NCBI RefSeq assembly: GCF_014640675.1
Contig: NZ_BMHK01000024.1
Location: forward strand, 1-51,746
Reading direction: 5' to 3'
Source of the DNA: Novosphingobium endophyticum
GTDB lineage: Bacteria > Pseudomonadota > Alphaproteobacteria > Sphingomonadales > Sphingomonadaceae
DNA length: 51,746 nucleotides
In this document: piece by piece, positions 42,625 through 50,882 of the stretch
Numbering within the stretch: position 1 is the first letter of the stretch
Layout of the letters: each line of letters opens with the position of its first letter
Translations under genes and position numbers: made by a program
The notes under the pieces: generated by a model
What the model was told of the DNA's origin: nothing
Databases searched by the model: none
What the model saw: only the letters and a program-made list of their open reading frames with translations

Positions 42625-43854
42625 TTGGGCTATCTCGGTGAACTCAGGACGCACTGGCGAGCGCTCGCAGCGGCGTCGATCGGCCTGGCCTTCGGCTACA
42701 CGTTCAACAACTACGTCACGAACATCTTTTCGCCGCACTTGATCGCCGAGTTCGGGTGGGAGAAATCTCAGTTCGCCCTTCTGGGGCTGATCGTCGTCGT
42801 CGCGGTCATCTGCCAGCCGATCGCGGGGCGGCTCGCCGATGCCTTCGGAGTCCGCCGCATCGCGCTCGTAGGTGTGCTCTGCGCGCCGCTCCTGTTCCTG
42901 GTGCTGAGCCGGATGACCGGTTCATTCTGGCTGTTCTTTGCGATCAACGTCTTCCAGGTCATCCTGGTCGGCGGCACGACAAGTGTGGTTGTCTATACCC
43001 GGCTGATCGCCAGAGATTTCGATCTTGCGCGTGGAATCGCCCTCGGCATCGCCGCATCCGCCCCGGCGATTGCCGGGGCCGTAGCGGCTCCCCTGCTTGC
43101 CGAGCTTGTCGAGCGCGAGGGGTGGCGTACCGGCTATCAGGTCGTCGCGGTTATCGAACTTCTGTTCGGATTGCTCGCAATCGCGCTCATCCCGAGGGAG
43201 GGCGTGGCGCCTGGCGCCCCCGGTCACTCCACGCCTGACGCAACCGGAGCAAAGGTGGACTACCGGGTGATCTTCACAAACCGGGCATTTCAACTGATCG
43301 TAGCCGGAATGATCCTCTGCAACCTGACGATCACGCTACAGATGTCGCAGATAAGCATCCTGCTCCAGGACATCGGGGTTGCGGCGCGAACCGCATCATT
43401 CCTGATTTCGCTCTATGCAGGCGGAGTGATTGTCGGGCGCCTGCTTTGCGGCGTGGCGCTGGATCGGTTCGCCCCACATCGCGTGGCCGCCATCGCCATG
43501 GCTGCGCCCTCGGTCGGCCTGCTCATCCTCGCGACCGGCACGGACTTGCTGCCGGCCGTCGCCATGGCGATCACGGTGCTTGGGCTGTCGCTCGGGGCCG
43601 AAGGCGATGTCGGGGGCTATCTGGTAATGCGCTACTTCGACCGCGCGATCTACAGTTCGGTGGTCGGACTGGTGATCGCCTCGCTCAGCCTGTCAGGCGT
43701 CATAGGTGCTCTCCTCCTCAGTGCGACGCTCAAGCTCAGTGGAGGGTTCTCGGCCTTCCTTCTGATCGCGGGTTTGTCTGCGATTATCGGCGGAGCGTTG
43801 TTCCTGTTTCTGGATAAAAAGGAGGGGACGGAAGATACCGCTCTGGCAGAATGA
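42625..43854 (+). CDS. MFS transporter 1
   Basis: This 409-residue permease has 12 predicted membrane helices. The loop 2-3 motif is GRLADAFGVRRIALVG, and the helix 4 region includes YTRLIARDFDLARGIALGIA, a pattern of the monocarboxylate/oxalate-formate-like MFS branch. It should move a small organic acid or related compound across the inner membrane by proton symport. The start is TTG (42625) with GGGAG about 8 bases upstream. It resembles MFS transporter 2 (44861-46108) along its length, including GELRTHWRALAAASIGL against GEFLVHWRALLAASIGL. Confidence 0.9.
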   Translation: MGYLGELRTHWRALAAASIGLAFGYTFNNYVTNIFSPHLIAEFGWEKSQFALLGLIVVVAVICQPIAGRLADAFGVRRIALVGVLCAPLLFLVLSRMTGSFWLFFAINVFQVILVGGTTSVVVYTRLIARDFDLARGIALGIAASAPAIAGAVAAPLLAELVEREGWRTGYQVVAVIELLFGLLAIALIPREGVAPGAPGHSTPDATGAKVDYRVIFTNRAFQLIVAGMILCNLTITLQMSQISILLQDIGVAARTASFLISLYAGGVIVGRLLCGVALDRFAPHRVAAIAMAAPSVGLLILATGTDLLPAVAMAITVLGLSLGAEGDVGGYLVMRYFDRAIYSSVVGLVIASLSLSGVIGALLLSATLKLSGGFSAFLLIAGLSAIIGGALFLFLDKKEGTEDTALAE

Positions 43855-43925
43855 CCAGAAGGTTCGCGGAACCCGCGGCAGTCGGATTTCGCGCCACATA
43901 GCCCACGCATACCGGGAGATTTGCA

Positions 43926-44864
43926 GTGCAGGCAACATCAGCGCCCATCCTTGTCACGGGGGCTACGGGAACCCAGGGAGGCGCCGCGGCCCGCGCTCTG
44001 GTCCGCGCCGGCCATCGCGTGCGAGCCCTCGTTCGCAATCCCGATACGCCTTCCGTCTCTGAGTTGCGCCGGGAAGGGTGTGAAATTGCGGTGGGCGACC
44101 TCGAGGCGCCCGACACGCTCGCTGCCGCGCTTGAAGGCGCGCATGGTGTTTTTTCGGTGCAGCGTCCCGATCTGACCGGCACCAATTCGGAACGCCGACA
44201 CGGCTTTGCGCTGGTCGACGCAGCCCTCGACGCCGGCGTGTCGCATTTCGTGCATTCTTCCGTCTGCCAGGTTGAGGATCACGAGGCCTTCCCGCGATGG
44301 GACGAGGGCTACTGGTCGGTGTCCTACTGGACCGATAAATGGGCCGTCGAACAGAAGGTACGGGATGCGGGCTTCCCTTGCTGGACCGTCATGCGCCCGT
44401 CTTTCATCATGGAAAATCTTACGGACGCGAAGGCGCGGTACCTTTACCCTCAGTTGCGCGACGGGTTGCTCCTGACACCCATCAGGCCGGAATCGAAAGT
44501 GCAACTGATCGCCGGCGACGACATTGGCGCCTTCGTGCACGCAGCGTTCGAGGATCCGCAAACATTCTGCGGCAAGGCCATCGAACTCGCGGGCGACGAA
44601 ATGACGGTGGCCGATATCGCCGAAACGCTGCAAACCGTGCTCGAAGTTCCTGTCCGGTCTCGATCGGTTTCCGCGCAGGAAGCCCTCTCCGCCGGGCTGG
44701 CCGCGACGTGGGTGCGTTCGCAGGAATGGGTCAACGATGTCGGCTATCACGTCGACCGGACACGTCTTGATGACTATCGGATTCCCTTGACGACGCTGCG
44801 CGATTGGGCCGAGCGGCACCGCGATTTGATCACGATCCGCAACCCGGAGGGCAGCCAGGCATGA
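43926..44864 (+). CDS. NmrA-like NAD(P)-binding protein
   Basis: This 312-residue atypical short-chain dehydrogenase has a nucleotide loop LVTGATGTQGGAAARALV. HRVRALVRNPDTPS follows, then SHFVHSSVCQVEDHE, YWTDKWAVEQKVRDAG and WTVMRPSFIMENL. The usual Tyr-x-x-x-Lys of short-chain dehydrogenases is not clear (YWTDKWAVEQ gives W and K), which fits NmrA-type sensors and some quinone or isoflavone reductase-like enzymes. It could be a reductase of the pathway or a redox sensor. The GTG at 43926 is 71 bp after MFS 1, and its stop overlaps the start of MFS 2. Confidence 0.82.
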   Translation: MQATSAPILVTGATGTQGGAAARALVRAGHRVRALVRNPDTPSVSELRREGCEIAVGDLEAPDTLAAALEGAHGVFSVQRPDLTGTNSERRHGFALVDAALDAGVSHFVHSSVCQVEDHEAFPRWDEGYWSVSYWTDKWAVEQKVRDAGFPCWTVMRPSFIMENLTDAKARYLYPQLRDGLLLTPIRPESKVQLIAGDDIGAFVHAAFEDPQTFCGKAIELAGDEMTVADIAETLQTVLEVPVRSRSVSAQEALSAGLAATWVRSQEWVNDVGYHVDRTRLDDYRIPLTTLRDWAERHRDLITIRNPEGSQA

Positions 44865-46108
44865 CAGTCGAGCCATCGATGGCGGGCAAGGGGACTTATC
44901 TAGGCGAGTTTCTTGTGCACTGGCGAGCCCTTCTTGCCGCCAGTATCGGCCTGATTGCCGGCACCACCTCGATCTACATCAACAACCTGTTCTCACCCTA
45001 TCTCATCGCGGAATTCGGGTGGGAAAGGTCCGATTTCGCGCTCATCGGGCTGACCACAGCGATCGCCGTGGTCTTCCTCCCGATAGCGGGAAGGCTGGCC
45101 GACAAGTTCGGAATGCGGCGCATCGCTACGGCAGGCGTCGCCGCACTACCGCTCGTCTTTGTCGGGCTGGCGCTTCAGCCCGGCAGTTTCGTGGTGTTTT
45201 TCATTCTCAGCACCTTTCAGATGCTGATCATGTCGGCGGTTACCGGCATAGTCGTGTATGGCCGCCTCATAGCGCGATATTTCACTGTGAGCCGCGGTCT
45301 CGCCCTGGGTGTTGCTTCATGCATGCCGGCCCTGGCGGCCGCGCTTTTCAGCCCCCTGCTTTCCATGTTCCTCGAATCCTTCGGCTGGCGTAATGCCTAC
45401 CTGTTCATGGCGGTATTCGCGGCGATCATGGGCGCGAGCGCACTGTCGCTGGTGCCCCGCGGCTTCCGCGACCGGGACACGCGCCCGCCCGAAATGCGAA
45501 GCGCGCGGCGCGACTATGGCGAAATCTTCGGCAGCCGGGCGTTCTGGGTGATCTTCGGGGCAATGCTCCTCGTCAACCTGCACTTCACAATGCAGACGAC
45601 GCAGCTTGCCCTTATCGTCCAGGAAAAGGGGATCGAAGCCGCAGCCGCTTCGATCATGATTTCAATCTTTGCGATAGGCGTCATTATCGGCCGCATCGTC
45701 TGCGGCGTCGCCCTCGACCGCTACCCGCCGCAACTTGTCGCGACGGTCTGCTTCCTTTTCCCCGCCACCGGCCTTGCTGTCCTGGCGTCCGAAACCAATT
45801 CCTACGTCCTCTCAGCTCTGGGCGTCATGAGCCTGGGGTTTTCGGTCGGCGCTGAAGGTGACGTCGCCGCCTACCTGACGACACGGTACTTCCGACCGGA
45901 ACTTTTCAGCTCGGTCCTTGGCCTGTTCACGAGCGCCATGGCGATTTCGGCCTTGTTCGGCGCGTTGGTTATCAGCAGGACCCTTGCAATGACAGGAAGT
46001 TATGCGCTGTTCCTCTCGATCGCATCGATCTCCGTTTTCGCAGGAGCCGCCTCGTTCCTGCTGCTGGGCAGAGGCGCGCCGGTAAACCGAACAGTAAGCC
46101 ATTCGTGA
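44861..46108 (+). CDS. MFS transporter 2
   Basis: This 415-residue permease has 12 predicted helices and the loop motif GRLADKFGMRRIATAG. It is a clear paralogue of MFS transporter 1: both share GWExSxFALxGL, the YGRLIARYF/YTRLIARDF helix and SLGxSxGAEGDVxxYLxxRYF late in the protein. The ATG overlaps the NmrA stop (ATGA), so it is coupled to that gene. Keeping two related transporters in one operon suggests two substrates, such as the parent compound and a product, or import plus export. It is the last gene of the arm, convergent with iclR. Confidence 0.9.
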   Translation: MTVEPSMAGKGTYLGEFLVHWRALLAASIGLIAGTTSIYINNLFSPYLIAEFGWERSDFALIGLTTAIAVVFLPIAGRLADKFGMRRIATAGVAALPLVFVGLALQPGSFVVFFILSTFQMLIMSAVTGIVVYGRLIARYFTVSRGLALGVASCMPALAAALFSPLLSMFLESFGWRNAYLFMAVFAAIMGASALSLVPRGFRDRDTRPPEMRSARRDYGEIFGSRAFWVIFGAMLLVNLHFTMQTTQLALIVQEKGIEAAAASIMISIFAIGVIIGRIVCGVALDRYPPQLVATVCFLFPATGLAVLASETNSYVLSALGVMSLGFSVGAEGDVAAYLTTRYFRPELFSSVLGLFTSAMAISALFGALVISRTLAMTGSYALFLSIASISVFAGAASFLLLGRGAPVNRTVSHS

Positions 46109-46147
46109 GGTAAACTGAATTGACGAAATAGCCCGCCTTGTCGCCGG

Positions 46148-46960
46148 TCAGGGCTGGGGCGCTGGATAGGTTCCCTCGTACCCCAGCACGCGGCTGATCT
46201 TCTCCCCAGCCTCGCGCACAAGCTGCTGTGTGATCTCCAGGCGGTCCTGAAGCCGGTCCGTCGGGCCTGCCACGACAACCGCACATTTCACTCGCCCCTC
46301 ATGATCGAAAGCCGGGCTGGCGATTGCCATGGCGCCAACATAGTGACCGCCGAAATCGGTCACCAGGGCCGTCTGACGCGCCTTTTCAAGTGCTGGAAGC
46401 AGTTGCTCTTTCGTGGTCGTGAAGCGGGTGATCGGCTCGAAATCGGTTTCTTCGACGTAGTGGTCAATTTCGTCCTGGGAAAGGAACGCGAGGACCGCCT
46501 TGCCGGATGCCGAACTGTATAGCGGCCTGCGATCTCCTGCCGGAACGGCATATCGAAGAGGTGAGTCCGCGACCATGACATCGGCATAGACTATTTCCTG
46601 CCGGCTTTCCGACAGGGTCCCCAGAATCACCGTTTCCTGGGCCTTTCTGGCCAGTTGTTCGATCACCGGCCTTGCGCATGCGGGAAACTCCGCCTCTCCC
46701 TGATATGAATCGATGAGACGGGCGAGACTGAAACTTTTCTGGCCGAGGCTGTAGTATCCAGACTGGTTGGCCAGGAAACCTTCGGATTCGAGCAAGCGCA
46801 GCAATCTGTGCAGGCTCGCTCTGGGCAAATCGAGAGCCTCGACAAGATCGCTGATCGACATGCCGGCCTTTCTGGTGGCCAGCGTCATCAGGGTTTCAAG
46901 CGAACGCACTCCAGCGCGAGGACCCTCCGCCGGGCTTTTCGTCGATCTGGAACTAGCCAT
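46148..46960 (-). CDS. IclR-family transcriptional regulator
   Basis: This 270-residue regulator has a winged helix-turn-helix, MSISDLVEALDLPRASLHRLL, followed by ESEGFLANQSGYYSLGQK, and a C-terminal effector-binding IclR domain (SPLRYAVPAGDRRPLYSSASGKAVLAF, shown in part, and GGHYVGAMAIASPAFDHEG). IclR proteins usually control aromatic or organic-acid catabolism in response to a pathway compound. It stands between the two plus-strand units of the island and is the only regulator there, so it is the likely controller of both. Candidate operators lie in the 395-bp gap next to it. Confidence 0.93.
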   Translation of the reverse strand: MASSRSTKSPAEGPRAGVRSLETLMTLATRKAGMSISDLVEALDLPRASLHRLLRLLESEGFLANQSGYYSLGQKSFSLARLIDSYQGEAEFPACARPVIEQLARKAQETVILGTLSESRQEIVYADVMVADSPLRYAVPAGDRRPLYSSASGKAVLAFLSQDEIDHYVEETDFEPITRFTTTKEQLLPALEKARQTALVTDFGGHYVGAMAIASPAFDHEGRVKCAVVVAGPTDRLQDRLEITQQLVREAGEKISRVLGYEGTYPAPQP

Positions 46961-47187
46961 ACGTTGCTCTAATCATTTGCTGTTTCCCATTTTCATCGAG
47001 ATCGACCGTCTCTGGTCGCCTCTGTTCATCCATCGAAGCGAGGATGCAACTCCAGACGTGCGATTCGCGCGCTCATCCGTTTGATTTGACCGGTATTGCC
47101 CCGTCGTGCCGTTCGACATGGTCTGAATATTCGCTTTGCACCCCCCTTGCCTCCCAAACATCATGGGTCGCCCCGATCTCAGGCATC

Positions 47188-47248
47188 TTGAATTTCAATT
47201 TTGGATCCGGTATCAAATATGGAATTAGAGCGAAACCCCTTGGGTTTC
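47188..47248 (+). promoter_or_regulatory. Candidate promoter and operators of the CMD2-GST-ThDP unit
   Basis: TTGAAT (47188-47193) and TATCAA (47211-47216) are spaced 17 bp apart, a plausible promoter. The second lies in GGTATCAAATATGG (47209-47222), shared with the ABM promoter. GAAACCC (47232-47238), CTT, GGGTTTC (47242-47248) is a perfect inverted repeat just downstream and could be the IclR operator. The 46961-47187 part of the gap must hold the iclR promoter, but I see no clear site in it. Confidence 0.45.
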
Positions 47249-47302
47249 AGTTGCGGCAGTCCATGTCATTTTCAGGCGGGTGAAGGTGTCGCAGGCTAGG
47301 CA

Positions 47303-47333
47303 GTTCGGGGGCGCGATGGAACGCGCCCCGAAC
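47303..47333 (+). promoter_or_regulatory. Leader hairpin before CMD copy 2
   Basis: GTTCGGGGGCGCG (47303-47315) pairs with CGCGCCCCGAAC (47322-47333), with one bulged base and the loop ATGGAA. It ends 8 bp before the ribosome binding site GAGGAG (47342-47347). In the leader RNA it could act as an attenuator or a stabilising stem. Confidence 0.45.
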
Positions 47334-47355
47334 AAATGTGTGAGGAGCGAATGCC

Positions 47356-47907
47356 TTGCGAATACGGGCCGTATTCAAGCCATCTGATTTCCAACCGACA
47401 CCGGACGCATCGCGGGCTGACGCCGAAGCTCTGTTCGAGCAGATGTTTCCCGGTGTCGAAAACCCCGAAATACCGCGCGATCATGCGGGCATGGCGATTG
47501 TCGCGCTTAACCCCGGGTTAGCCCGGCACATGAGCGCCATGAGCCGTTTCATGGCGCTGGAGCTTGACTTCAGCAAGCGCCGGGATCTGCGGGAACTGGC
47601 GATACAAACCTGCCACCTGAAGGCAGGGTGCGGCTATGGCTTCGAATCGCGCATTTCTGCCGCAGGTGCCGCTGGCATTAGCCCGGCGCAACTTGCCGCT
47701 CTGGCGGTCTGGAAAAGTAGCTCGCTGTTCGATGAAGAGCAGCGCCTTGTCATCGAATACGCTGAAGCCGTGCATGACAACGCCGTGACGGACGAGCTGT
47801 TTCAACGGATGGTCGAGCGGTTCGGCGAAAAAGGGGCGATCGAGTGCGCAGCCATTGTCGGATACTGGACTTGCTGGGCGATGATCATCAACGCGGCCAA
47901 GCCTTGA
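47356..47907 (+). CDS. Carboxymuconolactone decarboxylase (CMD)-like protein, copy 2
   Basis: This 183-residue CMD/AhpD-fold protein starts at TTG with GAGGAG 8 bases upstream. The core reads LAIQTCHLKAGCGYGFESRI: Cys 92 is kept, the second cysteine is Gly 95 and the histidine is Arg 99, so neither peroxidase nor classical AhpD chemistry is expected. It is paralogous to the CMD-like protein at 35975-36589, sharing RDLRxLxIQT, WKxSxxFDxEQxLVIE, ELFQR and GAIE. It opens the second plus-strand unit, followed by the GST and ThDP genes. Confidence 0.75.
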   Translation: MRIRAVFKPSDFQPTPDASRADAEALFEQMFPGVENPEIPRDHAGMAIVALNPGLARHMSAMSRFMALELDFSKRRDLRELAIQTCHLKAGCGYGFESRISAAGAAGISPAQLAALAVWKSSSLFDEEQRLVIEYAEAVHDNAVTDELFQRMVERFGEKGAIECAAIVGYWTCWAMIINAAKP

Positions 47908-47961
47908 GCCGATGCTCCTTGCCGGCCCGAGGTGGTTCGCATGCTCGAAACAAGGTGTCGC

Positions 47962-48642
47962 ATGAAAATCTACACCAGCCCAAATTCACCGTTCGGCGCA
48001 CGAATCCGCATCGCGGCAAAGGCAAAGGGTATGGACCTTGAGAGTTTGCCGCTGCCGGAAGGAGGGCTGCATTCGGCCACCTTCCTCAAGATCAACCCCA
48101 TCGCCAGGATTCCGGTGCTCGTGACGGAAGACGGCACGACAATCCCCGAATCGTCGGTCATCCTCGATTATCTGGAGGACCGCTTCCCGGCTCCCAGCCT
48201 TCTGCCGGAAAGCCCCGAAAATCGCGCCAGGCTAAGGCTGGCGGGGTGCATCATGGATCGCTACGTGATGGACCCGGTCATCCGCCTCTTTCCGCAACTT
48301 TCGCCCGGGGAACGCGACGATGGCGTCGTGTCGGCGGAGATCGCGCGCTGGCGGGCGGGGCTTGATCACCTCGCCTGCTTCATGGTCCCTTCCTTGCCCG
48401 TGGCGCCTGCGCCTGCATCGCTGGCAGATTGCATCCTCGCTCCCTCGCTGCACCTTGGAACGCGCATCGCGGCGATGCTTGGCCTCGAACGGGATCCCAT
48501 GCTGGCTCATCCCGTGCTCGTCGAATATTATGATCGTGCCAGGCAAAACCCGGTCATTGCGCCCGTTCTTTCCGAGTTGACCGCAGCCCAAGCGCGAAAG
48601 GACGCGCAGGCCGGACTACCCTCACTCGCACATCTCCACTGA
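47962..48642 (+). CDS. Glutathione S-transferase-fold protein
   Basis: This 226-residue protein has an N-terminal thioredoxin-like domain, KIYTSPNSPFGARIRIAAKAKG, in which Ser residues sit where GSTs activate glutathione. The cis-proline loop IARIPVLV and the glutathione-binding ESSVILDYLEDRFP follow. The C-terminal domain is helical. In aromatic catabolism such proteins act as maleylacetoacetate or maleylpyruvate isomerases, or as beta-etherases. Here the exact reaction is unknown. I chose the ATG at 47962 because the fold starts there; a GTG at 47932 would add ten residues. It sits 54 bp after CMD copy 2. Confidence 0.85.
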   Translation: MKIYTSPNSPFGARIRIAAKAKGMDLESLPLPEGGLHSATFLKINPIARIPVLVTEDGTTIPESSVILDYLEDRFPAPSLLPESPENRARLRLAGCIMDRYVMDPVIRLFPQLSPGERDDGVVSAEIARWRAGLDHLACFMVPSLPVAPAPASLADCILAPSLHLGTRIAAMLGLERDPMLAHPVLVEYYDRARQNPVIAPVLSELTAAQARKDAQAGLPSLAHLH

Positions 48643-48677
48643 AGCCCCCATCATCCTGCAATCAAGGAATTTGTCGA

Positions 48678-50477
48678 ATGAAAGAATACACTGTTCCAGA
48701 GCGGATCGTCGAACTGGTAATGGCGGAAGGCGTCGATACGATATTCGGCATCCCCGATCCGAGTTTTTTCGCCATGTTTCTCGAAGCCGAGCGGCGCGGC
48801 ATGCGGATCATCGCGCCACATCACGAACAGGCGGGCGCCCTAATGGCAGACGGCTATTATCGCTTGACGGGAAAGCCGGGCGTCATGGGCATCAATAAGG
48901 GCCCCGGCGTTGCCAATATCGCCGCGGGCGCGGCCTATCTCGCCAAGGAGAACATCCCTGCCGTGTTCATCATGGGGCAGCGCCAGCGCCTCTATGAACA
49001 GCGGGTACGGCGCGGCAAGATGCAGTATATGAGCCAGCCGCCGATCTTTGCCGGCATGATGAAGTACATGGGCACGATCGAATACCCCGAACAGACCGAC
49101 GAAATAATCCACGAGGCGTTTCGACTGGCCATGAGCGGCGTGCCCGGGCCGACGTTCGTCGAGATGCCGCTCAGCGTCATGCAGCCGAAGCTCAAGCTTC
49201 CGCCAGCCTTGTCTCCAAGCCGCTATCGCCTTGCCAACCAGGAAGCCGGCAGCGGTGCCATCGAAAGCGCGGTCGATATTCTGACCAGCGCCAAAAACCC
49301 TATCCTTCTCATCGGTCAGGGCGCCTTCGTTTCGCGCGCGCATGCGGATGTCGCCGAACTTGCCACCAGGCTGGGATGCCCGATCGTCTACAGTTCGGCC
49401 GTGGAGGCCGTTATCGCCGGAATGGACGATCGCAGTTTCCCCTATGGCAGCCTGTCCGCCAACGAGATCGTCGGCAACGCGGATGCGGTGGTCGCGATCG
49501 GCACCGAACTTGGCGAAACCCTGCATTACGGACGCGGCCATCACTGGTCGAAAGGCTGCACCGACCGCAAATGGATCTATATCGAGCGTGATCCCACGGC
49601 GATCGGGGTGAACCGTCCTATCGACGTGCCGCTCGTCGGCGATCTGCGCGACATCGTTCCGCAACTGGCGAAAACTCTTCCCGACACATCAAGGGCGCTG
49701 CCGCCGCGGGTTGGAGAACTGGCAAAGGCGCATGCGGAAGAGAAGCGCAAGCTTACCGCCTCGATATCAACTGCGTCCCAGCCAATGCACCCCGGGCGCC
49801 TCGCAATAGAGGCAACCAAGGTTCTGCCGGAAGACGTCGTTCTGGTGCGGGATGGCGGCGCATCAAGCATGTGGTTCTCCGGTCTGCTCCAATGTGTGCC
49901 GCGCGACGCGATGTGGAATTCGAACTACGGTGCGGTCGGCCCCGGCCTGCCTTACGCTGTCGGGGCACAGCTGGCTGTCGGCGATAAGCGGCGCGTGGTG
50001 CTGGTGACTGGCGACTCCTCGATCCTGTTTCACATTTCCGAGATCGAAACGGCCGTGCGCGAAAACCTCCCGGTAATCTGCATCGTCGCGGTGGACCACG
50101 CGTGGGGGATCGAAGTCGCTTCCTACAAGGCGAATTTCGGCCCCGAAACGAAAAAGCCGGGAGCGCACTGGAACAGCAAGGTACGTCTCGACAAGACGGC
50201 CGAAAGCTTTGGCGCATACGGAGAATACGTCGAGCGCGCCGAGGACGTTGGCCCAGCTGTCGAGCGCGCTCTGGCGTCCGGCAAGCCTGCGGTTATCCAC
50301 TGCGTCATCGACGCGGACGCGAACAGTTCGTTCAGCGGTCTGCCCGGCTTCATGGAGTTTCGCACCTGGTATGGAGAGGAAGGCGACAATCTCGGTTTCG
50401 CCGGAACTCCGCCAGCGGCGACTGCGCAAGCGGATGGGGCAGACGACGCTCCCGTCAATCAGGGCAGCGGCTACTAA
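48678..50477 (+). CDS. Thiamine-diphosphate-dependent enzyme, decarboxylase/acyloin lyase type
   Basis: This 599-residue enzyme has the three domains of the acetolactate synthase/benzoylformate decarboxylase family. The pyrimidine domain carries the ThDP-activating Glu 50 in APHHEQAGALMADGYY. The central domain spans about residues 190-335, and the ThDP-binding domain has GDSSILFHISEIE (Asp 446). The usual GDG is GDS and the usual NN pair is replaced in AVDHAWG (Asp 473), so the metal-binding loop is unusual but still has oxygen ligands. The hydrophobic layout recalls benzaldehyde lyase and hydroxyacyl-CoA lyases. It probably cleaves or forms a C-C bond next to a carbonyl. The C-terminus (last 30 residues) is disordered. 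Confidence 0.88.
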   Translation: MKEYTVPERIVELVMAEGVDTIFGIPDPSFFAMFLEAERRGMRIIAPHHEQAGALMADGYYRLTGKPGVMGINKGPGVANIAAGAAYLAKENIPAVFIMGQRQRLYEQRVRRGKMQYMSQPPIFAGMMKYMGTIEYPEQTDEIIHEAFRLAMSGVPGPTFVEMPLSVMQPKLKLPPALSPSRYRLANQEAGSGAIESAVDILTSAKNPILLIGQGAFVSRAHADVAELATRLGCPIVYSSAVEAVIAGMDDRSFPYGSLSANEIVGNADAVVAIGTELGETLHYGRGHHWSKGCTDRKWIYIERDPTAIGVNRPIDVPLVGDLRDIVPQLAKTLPDTSRALPPRVGELAKAHAEEKRKLTASISTASQPMHPGRLAIEATKVLPEDVVLVRDGGASSMWFSGLLQCVPRDAMWNSNYGAVGPGLPYAVGAQLAVGDKRRVVLVTGDSSILFHISEIETAVRENLPVICIVAVDHAWGIEVASYKANFGPETKKPGAHWNSKVRLDKTAESFGAYGEYVERAEDVGPAVERALASGKPAVIHCVIDADANSSFSGLPGFMEFRTWYGEEGDNLGFAGTPPAATAQADGADDAPVNQGSGY

Positions 50478-50585
50478 CGTTTCAAGTTCGGGCACCGAAC
50501 GTCCCACTTAGACTAGGAGCTGCCGGTTCAAAGCAATCTGGTCGCTTCAGCAAGCTATCCCATCGCAGGGGCTGCTTCAGATGCC

Positions 50586-50626
50586 GGGTTCCGCCGTTTG
50601 GCCAAAGCGGCCGAACGGCGGAACCC
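50586..50626. terminator. Large hairpin between the ThDP and aldehyde dehydrogenase genes
   Basis: An 18-bp stem (50586-50603 with 50609-50626, one mismatch) encloses the loop AAAGC and is extended by ATGC/GCAT outside a single bulge. It lies about 110 bp after the ThDP gene. It has no T-run, so it may be a factor-assisted terminator, a message-stabilising stem or a repeat. The remaining 405-bp gap (50478-50882) shows no supported gene. Confidence 0.5.
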
Positions 50627-50882
50627 GCATTCGGACGAAGACCCCCGGTGACGACACTTTTCCGAACGGGCCGAAACCTGTTGGGCGACTATCGTTCTGC
50701 ACAACAGAATGGATGTTCTGCAATATTGATTTCGAGTCAAAGCTTGGCTAGGGAGAAGCCGGAAGAACGTGGCCGCGGAGGACAAAATGGCACGCATGGC
50801 GTTCGGCGGCCTGCCGCACGGCAACCTTTCACAGTCCGAACGTGGTGCTCAACTATCTTGCTAATAGAGGGTGTCCAATGCG

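Noticed and set aside
50555..50824. Minus-strand frame of 89 codons in the ThDP-aldehyde dehydrogenase gap
   Set aside because: It covers the large hairpin, and no ribosome binding site or family is recognisable.
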